Shown: in pieces, positions 1-5,030 of the stretch
Position numbering within the stretch: position 1 is the first letter of the stretch
How the letters are laid out: every line of letters begins with the position of its first letter
Assembly (NCBI GenBank): GCA_017860085.1
Contig: JAFNAJ010000046.1
Span: forward strand, 1 to 11,488
Origin: Acidobacteriota bacterium
GTDB lineage: Bacteria; Acidobacteriota; Vicinamibacteria; Vicinamibacterales; JAFNAJ01
Length of the DNA stretch: 11,488 nucleotides
Direction of reading: 5' to 3'
Translations under genes and position numbers: made by a program
Notes under the pieces: model-generated
Told to the model about the DNA's origin: nothing
Databases searched by the model: none
What the model saw: only the letters and a program-made list of their open reading frames with translations

Positions 1-2010
1 CGCCTCGTCTACTCGGAGCGGCTGCCGTTCTTCGAGGACGGCCGCACGGCACTGCGACTGCCACTGGTGCTCGCGCCCCGCTATATCCCCGGGACACCGC
101 TCGACCGCCCATCGGTGGGCGACGGGACCGAACTGGACACGGACGAGGTACCGGACGCGTCGCGCATCACGCCGCCTCGCCTGGCGCCGGGCTTCGACCC
201 GAAGACGGCCCTGACGCTGGAGGTCGAAGTGCTGGGCACGGCCGCAGAACTCGCGTGCTCGCAGCACGCGATCGCCCAGGCCACGGGGGCAGGGGTGACG
301 CGAGTCTCGCTGGCCCGCGGCGACGAGAGGCTCGACCGCGACTTCGTGTTGCGGTGGCGCCTCCTGCACGACGACGCGTCGTCGTCGCTCGTCTACTTCA
401 GGCACGCCGACGGCCGGAGCTACGGGGTGCTGTCGCTGATGGCGACGCGTCCGAGCAGCGAGCCGGCGGTGGCGCGAGACGTGGTGTTCGTCTTCGACCG
501 CTCGGGCTCGATGAACGGTGCGAAGATCGCCTCGGCGGCGCGGGCGTGCGGATTCCTGCTGCGCACGCTCGGGCCGACCGACCGCTTCGCGATCCTCGCG
601 TTCGACGACGTCGTCGAGTGGTTCGGGAACGCCCCGGAGTTCGTCGTGGCGGGCGAGGACGGGGTCGCGCGCGGAGAGCGATGGCTGCGCGACATCGAGG
701 CGCGTGGAGGGACGGAGATCGACGGCGCGCTCGACGCCGCGTTTTCGTTGCTGGGCGCGCGCAGAGACCGTGTCACACACGAGGCGTCCGTCGTGCTCAT
801 CACCGATGGTGAAGTCGGCAACGAGGGCGCGGTGCTGCGGCGCGTGGGCAGCGCCTCACGCACGGCGCGGGTGTTCGCGGTGGGCGTCGACACGGCGGTC
901 AACGCGGAGTTCCTGACCCACCTGGCCCGCACGGGGCGTGGCACGGCGGTGCTGGTCGAGCCGGGCACGGCGCTCGAGGGCGCCCTGGTGTCGATCGGGC
1001 GCGACATCGGTCGTCCCCTGGTCACCGACCTCGCTGTCGAGGGCGCTGACGGGGGCGCGGAAGGCGTGGACCGTGACAGTGTGGCCCCGTCGGTGATCCC
1101 CGACCTGTTTGGCGGGCGCTCGACGATGGTGGCGTTCCGGGCGGGGGCGCCTGGAGCCGTGCGGGTGCGAGGCACGAGGCGCGACGGCACCCCCTACGAA
1201 GCGGTCGTGGAGGGGACAGAGGTGGACCTGCCGGCGATTGCCCACGTGTGGGCGCGCGAGCGCATCACCGACCTTGAAGATCGCTACAGGCTCGTGGTGG
1301 GCAGCACCGAGGGGACGAGGGGTGGTGACGGCGATGCGCTGCGTGGGGAGATCGTCGAAACCTCACTCGCGCACCAGGTGCTCTCGCGGTTCACGGCGTT
1401 CGTCGCGGTGGACGAGCGCGAAGTCGTCCAGGATCCCTCGTCGCGGCGCAAGGTGGTGCAGCCGGTGCACCTGCCGGCCACGTGGACCCTGGGGGCCATG
1501 GCTCCGTCGCCTCGGATGGCGAGCTTCGCCCTTGGTGGTGCCGACGGCGCGGCGGTGGCCTCGATGCCTGAAGGCCTCAGCTGGCACCTCTTCAAGACAG
1601 GTCGCCGCGCATGGGACCAGGCTCCCGAACCGCCAGCGTCGCCGTTGGCGGGCGTTGACCGCCACCTGTGGGACGAACTGACGCGCGTCGCCGAGGAGGT
1701 CGCGCAGGGTCGCGCTGACTGGCTCTCGCGATCGCAGGAGGTCCTTGACCGGCTGCAGGCGCTGCGCGGCCAACTGGCAGACGTCGCCGCGAAGTGCCGC
1801 TCCGATCGCGCTGGGGTGCCGGCGGAGTTCCAAGAGTGGCTCGACCGGACGGTCGAGGTGCTCGACCGCTTGCTTCACCTGGTGGGCGAGCAGCGTCGCC
1901 TGGACGCCGAGGTGCGGGCGGCCGCTGCGGAACTCGGGCAACTCGCGAACTCGCCGCTGGGGCCCAGGCGCAAGGGTGGACGACGGCGATTCTGGGAATC
2001 GGGGGTCTGA
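1..2010 (+). CDS. VIT / von Willebrand factor type A domain protein, 5'-truncated
   Basis: The reading frame is open from base 1, so the gene starts before the window; the GTG at 67 is internal. The first visible residues include LRLPLVLAPRYIPG, the typical end of a VIT (vault/inter-alpha-trypsin) domain. Counting from base 1, a von Willebrand A domain spans about residues 160-340. It has a complete metal-binding MIDAS site: D166-R-S168-G-S170, T238 in GGTEID and D269 in ITDGEVG. The tail, from about residue 554, is rich in charged heptad-like stretches (LDRLQALRGQLADV, LLHLVGEQRRLDAEV) and is probably helical or coiled coil. VIT/VWA proteins are generally exported or membrane-associated and act in adhesion or protein contacts; the specific partner is unknown. 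No transmembrane segment or sorting signal is seen at the C-terminus. The stop is TGA at 2008-2010. The family call is firm, the function is not. Confidence 0.9.
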   Translation, partial: RLVYSERLPFFEDGRTALRLPLVLAPRYIPGTPLDRPSVGDGTELDTDEVPDASRITPPRLAPGFDPKTALTLEVEVLGTAAELACSQHAIAQATGAGVTRVSLARGDERLDRDFVLRWRLLHDDASSSLVYFRHADGRSYGVLSLMATRPSSEPAVARDVVFVFDRSGSMNGAKIASAARACGFLLRTLGPTDRFAILAFDDVVEWFGNAPEFVVAGEDGVARGERWLRDIEARGGTEIDGALDAAFSLLGARRDRVTHEASVVLITDGEVGNEGAVLRRVGSASRTARVFAVGVDTAVNAEFLTHLARTGRGTAVLVEPGTALEGALVSIGRDIGRPLVTDLAVEGADGGAEGVDRDSVAPSVIPDLFGGRSTMVAFRAGAPGAVRVRGTRRDGTPYEAVVEGTEVDLPAIAHVWARERITDLEDRYRLVVGSTEGTRGGDGDALRGEIVETSLAHQVLSRFTAFVAVDEREVVQDPSSRRKVVQPVHLPATWTLGAMAPSPRMASFALGGADGAAVASMPEGLSWHLFKTGRRAWDQAPEPPASPLAGVDRHLWDELTRVAEEVAQGRADWLSRSQEVLDRLQALRGQLADVAAKCRSDRAGVPAEFQEWLDRTVEVLDRLLHLVGEQRRLDAEVRAAAAELGQLANSPLGPRRKGGRRRFWESGV

Positions 2011-2057
2011 TGCAACTGACGAAGACGGTGAGCGCCCGAGTCGTTCTCGTCTGGTGG

Positions 2058-2063
2058 TATGTT
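2058..2063 (+). promoter_or_regulatory. Possible -10 box (TATGTT) of the trans-sulfuration enzyme gene
   Basis: TATGTT lies 7 nt before the ATG at 2071, in a short, locally AT-richer stretch. If it is a -10 box, transcription would start at or next to that ATG and the mRNA would be leaderless. No -35 hexamer is seen at normal spacing, so the call is weak. Confidence 0.25.
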
Positions 2064-2070
2064 CCGGAGC

Positions 2071-3192
2071 ATGGAGAAGCATCCGTCTGAAATCAAACCG
2101 GAATCATGGCTCGTCTCGGCAGGTCGAGCGTCCGAGCCTGGCGCTCCGCTGAACGTACCGCTGATTCCTGCATCGAACTTCATCATCGGCGGAGGTCGCG
2201 AGTACTCGCGCGATGACGGCACTCCCACTTGGGAAGCACTCGAGGAAGTCGTGGGCGGGCTCGAGTCGGGTCAGGCCGTGGCGTTCGCCTCCGGCATGGC
2301 CGCGATTGCCGCCGTATTCGATCAGCTTGCAGCGGGTGCCGTCGTGGTGCTGCCCGAAGACTGCTACCAAGGGGTGGCAGGCCTCGCAGCAGCAGGCGCC
2401 GAAAGGCAGCGCTGGTCCGTGCAGCGCCTGGCGGTGGACGATACAGCGGGCTGGATTCGCGCGTGCGGCGTCGCCGACTTGATTTGGCTGGAATCGCTCT
2501 CGAACCCACTGCTGACTGTCGCGGATGTGGAGGCCGTCTGCGCAGCACCCCGCAAGCCCGGCGCGATCGTGGCCGTGGACTGCACCTTCGCCACGCCTCT
2601 GAATCAGCGGCCGCTTGCCTTCGGCGCGACGGTGTCCCTGCAGTCGGCGACGAAGTTCATCGGCGGCCACTCCGACCTGCTGGCCGGGGTCGCCACGACG
2701 GGAGATGATGCACCCTGGCACGCCCTCCGGAAGTCTCGCGAATTGACGGGTGCGACGCCCGGAACACTGGAAGCGTTTCTCGCCGTGCGTGGCGCGAGAA
2801 CGCTCGCGCTTCGCATGCAGCGGGCCCAGCAAACAGCCCTGACACTCGCAGAGCGGCTCGAGAGGCACCCGCTGGTCACTCGTGTCCGCTATCCGGGCTT
2901 GCCCTCCCATCCGACGCATGCGACGGCGAAGCGTGTGCTCAAGAGCTTCGGAAGTGTCATTTCGTTCGACCTGCTTGGAGGGGCTGAGTTCGCGGATCGC
3001 GTTTGCCGACACGTCAGGCTCATTCGGCATGCCACCAGTCTGGGAGGCGTGGAATCAACGATGGAGCGCAGAGCGGCGGTCCCAGGACAGGGGCACCTGC
3101 CACCATCGCTCCTGCGAATCAGCGTTGGTATCGAGGACGCCGACGACCTCTGGAACGATCTCGACTCGTCCATCCGCTGGGCCGCACCGTGA
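2071..3192 (+). CDS. PLP-dependent trans-sulfuration family enzyme (cystathionine gamma-synthase/lyase-like)
   Basis: A 373-residue enzyme, the usual length for the Cys/Met-metabolism PLP family, which makes or cleaves thioether and thiol bonds in cystathionine, methionine or related substrates. Seen in order: the YSR motif (Y45, R47) that in this family contacts the cofactor phosphate of the neighbouring subunit; TPTWEALE; FASGMAA; ESLSNPLL; D170 in DCTFATP, which should hold the PLP ring nitrogen; and the Schiff-base lysine K195 in SATKFIGGHSD. The C-terminal GVESTMERRAA and RISVGIEDADDL recall the actinobacterial 'cystathionine gamma-lyase' subgroup (STAERRARW type) rather than classical MetB. 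DCTF replaces the usual DNTF. I chose ATG 2071 because ATG 2059 overlaps a -10-like TATGTT; neither has a good ribosome binding site. The exact reaction cannot be read from the sequence. Codon use looks slightly less GC3-biased than in the downstream genes. Confidence 0.88.
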   Translation: MEKHPSEIKPESWLVSAGRASEPGAPLNVPLIPASNFIIGGGREYSRDDGTPTWEALEEVVGGLESGQAVAFASGMAAIAAVFDQLAAGAVVVLPEDCYQGVAGLAAAGAERQRWSVQRLAVDDTAGWIRACGVADLIWLESLSNPLLTVADVEAVCAAPRKPGAIVAVDCTFATPLNQRPLAFGATVSLQSATKFIGGHSDLLAGVATTGDDAPWHALRKSRELTGATPGTLEAFLAVRGARTLALRMQRAQQTALTLAERLERHPLVTRVRYPGLPSHPTHATAKRVLKSFGSVISFDLLGGAEFADRVCRHVRLIRHATSLGGVESTMERRAAVPGQGHLPPSLLRISVGIEDADDLWNDLDSSIRWAAP

Positions 3193-3231
3193 CAGGCGAA
3201 CCGCCGCCGTCAGGCCGCCACGAGCCGGCGG
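3193..3231 (+). repeat. Intergenic repeat, copy 1 (hairpin-forming)
   Basis: This begins directly after the stop of the trans-sulfuration gene. It matches 4967-5007 with 6 mismatches and a 2-nt gap over 39-41 nt. The 13-nt core GCGAACCGCCGCC (3196-3208) is identical in both, and TCAGGC is also shared. CCGCCG (3201-3206) can pair with CGGCGG (3226-3231). The position after a stop codon would suit a transcription or mRNA end, but no T-run follows. The element also overlaps the 3' end of the antitoxin-like remnant on the other strand. Confidence 0.5.
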
Positions 3232-3347
3232 ACGCGGAGCGTCTTTCGGCTCACGCCGAGAGCCGTGGCGGCTCGGGTCACCTTGGGCCCCAGCGGCGGG
3301 AGGCACAGTTCGCGCAGTCCTTCACCGGGAAGGGGATCGGTCGGGTC
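3210..3347 (-). pseudogene. Remnant of a HigA-type antitoxin (XRE-like HTH)
   Basis: Read on the minus strand, 3347 down to the TGA at 3212-3210 gives 45 codons. These contain PGEGLRE (from 3329), LCLPPLG and VTRAATALGVSRKTL (3281-3237). The order and spacing fit the N-terminal half of HigA-type antitoxins (HPGE.LRE..L.PLG...T.AA.ALGVSR.TLS), including the recognition helix of the HTH. The usual continuation (NGRAGISPEMALRL-like) is missing: after KTL come only RVRRLVAA and a stop. No start codon is visible in this frame back to about 3420, and no HigB toxin lies upstream on this strand, where the promoter and start of the next plus-strand gene sit. It therefore looks like a decayed fragment, probably of a lost toxin-antitoxin module. 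The match is from memory of the family pattern, and a chance reading of GC-rich DNA is not excluded. Confidence 0.5.
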
Positions 3348-3364
3348 GGGAAGGGATGGGCGAG

Positions 3365-3389
3365 CGGCGTGAGGGACCCTTGCACGCCG
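3365..3389. promoter_or_regulatory. Palindrome overlapping the -35 box (candidate operator)
   Basis: CGGCGTG (3365-3371) and CACGCCG (3383-3389) are perfect 7-bp inverted arms. The inner AGGG-A-CCCT (3372-3380) extends the symmetry, broken only by an extra TG at 3381-3382. The right arm covers part of the TTGCAC -35 box of the next gene, a common operator position. The product of that gene has a DNA-binding domain, so autoregulation is a reasonable guess. Confidence 0.4.
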
Positions 3390-3408
3390 TGGGTCGCCTC
3401 CGTATGCT
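3380..3408 (+). promoter_or_regulatory. Sigma70-type promoter of the HTH-transmembrane regulator gene
   Basis: TTGCAC (3380-3385) and TATGCT (3403-3408) are separated by exactly 17 bp. The expected transcription start is about 3415, leaving a leader of roughly 18 nt before ATG 3433. This is the best-formed promoter in the window. Confidence 0.6.
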
Positions 3409-3432
3409 GTCGCTGGTCAAGCCACGGCTGCG

Positions 3433-4875
3433 ATGACGACAACCGATCTCCAGGGGAACCGTCGCCCAGAGACGCGCCTGAGCGGCTGGAAGGAGATTTC
3501 CGCCTTCCTCGGGAAAGGCGTGCGGACCGCGCAGCGGTGGGAGCGCACGCTGAAGATGCCGGTCCACCGGATCGGCCACAAGGGCGGCGAGATCGTCTTT
3601 GCGTACGCGGACGAACTGAACGAGTGGCTCAGAACCGCCCCGTTCGATGCCGAGCCCCCGGATGAGCTCGCGCCACACGGCGCGGGCCAGGCCGCCGCCT
3701 CAACACGCCCTGTTGGCGAGGTCGCCGGTCAGGACGACCCGGTCCGTGTCGCCGAGCCGTCCCGGCGAGGGTGGGTCGGGATCTCCGGGTTGATCGCGCT
3801 GGGCGTGCTGGCCATGGCCGCCGCTCACGTCGGCATCGGGCGTCTCCGGGCGCCTTCCGCACCGACGCCTGCGGTTGCGTCGCGCCAGCCGGCGTCATGG
3901 AACGTCACCGGTAATCGTCTGCAGACGTTCGACGCCTCAGGCACGCTGCTCTGGGAGCACACGTTCGACTTCGACCTGATCGACTCCGCGACGCGCGACA
4001 AGAACATGGGCACCAACGCCGCGAAGGTCGTCCAGCGAGACCTCGACGGCGATGGGACGGTCGAGACGTTGTTTGCCGCCACGGGAACGGCGCGCACGAC
4101 GCGCGAACTCTACGGCTTCAACAGCGACGGCGCCGTGCGGTTCGTCGACCGGCCGAACGACCCTGCGGTGTTCGGCGACACCGTGTACGAACCGCCCTGG
4201 ATGGCCTATCGGGTGTTTGCCAGCCCCGCAGCGGCGCCGGCTCCGGCAATCTGGTCGGTCGTGATGCACGGCCTCTGGTTTCCTACGCGGTTGCGGCAAC
4301 TGGACGCGCGCGGACGACTGATCTCGGAGTACTGGAGCAACGGGTACATCGAGAGTGTTCACGAAGGGACACGGCACGGGCGACCGGTCCTGCTCGTCGG
4401 TGCCACGAGCAACGAGAGCCACGGCGGCAGCCTGGCCATCTTCGACCGGGACCGGGTGACCGGAAGCGCCCCGGCGGCGGATGGTCGGTACACGTGCCGC
4501 ACGTGTCCGCAAGGCGGCCCTCAGGCCTTTCTTGTGTTTCCGCCGAGCTGTCTCGAGCGAGCAGGGGGCGACCAGGCGTTCGTCGCGGAGGCCTGGGTCG
4601 AGGGTGAGGACGGGCTCAAGGTGCTCGTTCGCCATCTCTTTCGGCACCCGACGAAGGAGTTGTTCGTGACCGATGTGGCGTACACGTTCGACCGGCACGA
4701 CCAGTTGGTTGGCGTTGAGGTGCCCAAGGACTACCTGCGATTCCACGGCCGCTTCACCGCGGAGGGGCTGCTCGATCACGCCTTCGGTGCTGACGACCAA
4801 CGGGAACTGGGCCGGGTGCGGCGCTGGAATGGGACGGAGTTTGCCGCGATGGAGCGCATCGCGGTGAGGCGGTAG
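3433..4875 (+). CDS. Membrane-spanning one-component regulator: N-terminal HTH, one TM segment, C-terminal exported domain
   Basis: 480 residues in three parts. Residues 16-66 form a MerR/excisionase-like DNA-binding domain (GWKEISAFLGKGVRTAQRW, then MPVHRIGHKGG and YADELNEWL). This type is frequent in acidobacterial regulators. After a loose linker, residues 114-137 (from WVGISGLIALG) form a single hydrophobic segment, which should put the N-terminus in the cytoplasm and the rest outside. The exported part starts with VTGNRLQTFDASGTLLWEH, like a PQQ/FG-GAP propeller blade. It has a calcium-loop-like D203-L-D-G-D-G-T-V-E, and later a CxxC pair (C355, C358) followed by C373. The layout resembles ToxR/CadC-style regulators, which sense outside the membrane and bind DNA inside. 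The signal and target genes are unknown. It has its own promoter and a palindrome at the -35 box. No clear ribosome binding site precedes ATG 3433. Confidence 0.8.
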   Translation: MTTTDLQGNRRPETRLSGWKEISAFLGKGVRTAQRWERTLKMPVHRIGHKGGEIVFAYADELNEWLRTAPFDAEPPDELAPHGAGQAAASTRPVGEVAGQDDPVRVAEPSRRGWVGISGLIALGVLAMAAAHVGIGRLRAPSAPTPAVASRQPASWNVTGNRLQTFDASGTLLWEHTFDFDLIDSATRDKNMGTNAAKVVQRDLDGDGTVETLFAATGTARTTRELYGFNSDGAVRFVDRPNDPAVFGDTVYEPPWMAYRVFASPAAAPAPAIWSVVMHGLWFPTRLRQLDARGRLISEYWSNGYIESVHEGTRHGRPVLLVGATSNESHGGSLAIFDRDRVTGSAPAADGRYTCRTCPQGGPQAFLVFPPSCLERAGGDQAFVAEAWVEGEDGLKVLVRHLFRHPTKELFVTDVAYTFDRHDQLVGVEVPKDYLRFHGRFTAEGLLDHAFGADDQRELGRVRRWNGTEFAAMERIAVRR

Positions 4876-4966
4876 CGCCTCGGCTTGGGCGACACCCGGT
4901 CGCACGCCGCGCGCCATCTCGAGGCTGGCCTTCCCGGTCCGGAGGCGCGACGGTTCAGCCTTCAGG

Positions 4967-5007
4967 CAAGCGAACCGCCGCCATCAGGCGGCTGCAAGCC
5001 GCGGCGG
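4967..5007 (+). repeat. Intergenic repeat, copy 2 (hairpin-forming), abutting a -10 box
   Basis: Second copy of the element at 3193-3231. Here the inner hairpin is perfect: GCCGCC (4977-4982), loop ATCA, GGCGGC (4987-4992). The outer pair CCGCCG (4975-4980) / CGGCGG (5002-5007) is also present. The copy ends exactly where TATAAT of the kinase gene begins, so it occupies the -35 region. Bases 4876-4966, between the previous stop and this copy, show nothing recognisable. Confidence 0.5.
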
Positions 5008-5013
5008 TATAAT
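5008..5013 (+). promoter_or_regulatory. -10 box (TATAAT) of the kinase gene
   Basis: A perfect TATAAT in GC-rich DNA, 17 nt before ATG 5031. No TTGACA-like box is found at 16-18 bp; that place is taken by the repeat. The leader would be about 10 nt and contains AGGTG (5021-5025), a weak ribosome binding site, within the small palindrome GGTGTCACC just before the start codon. Confidence 0.55.
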
Positions 5014-5030
5014 CCGCTTCAGGTGTCACC

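Noticed and set aside
930..950. TGGCACGGCGGTGCTG resembling a sigma54 promoter
   Set aside because: It lies inside the VWA coding region and its GG and GC elements are 9 rather than 10 bases apart.
420..1190. Minus-strand frame of 256 codons opposite the VWA domain
   Set aside because: It is the mirror of a firmly assigned VWA domain and is Ser/Thr/Arg/Pro-rich with no recognisable fold.
3201..3231. Intrinsic terminator after the trans-sulfuration gene
   Set aside because: The hairpin is plausible but imperfect inside and is not followed by a T-run, so it is listed only as a repeat.
3003..3665. Plus-strand frame of 220 codons bridging the trans-sulfuration and regulator genes
   Set aside because: It overlaps two real genes in another frame, crosses the promoter, and its translation is low-complexity Arg/Gly/Pro.
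3937..4917. Minus-strand frame of 326 codons opposite the HTH-transmembrane regulator
   Set aside because: It is a shadow of a gene with clear domains and its own promoter; the composition (Arg, His, Val, Pro) is typical of antisense frames in GC-rich DNA.
3193..5007. Paired hairpin repeats as integron attC sites, prompted by the nearby antitoxin remnant
   Set aside because: The conserved GTTRRRY / RYYYAAC core sites are absent from both copies and no integrase is present, so a cassette array is not supported.
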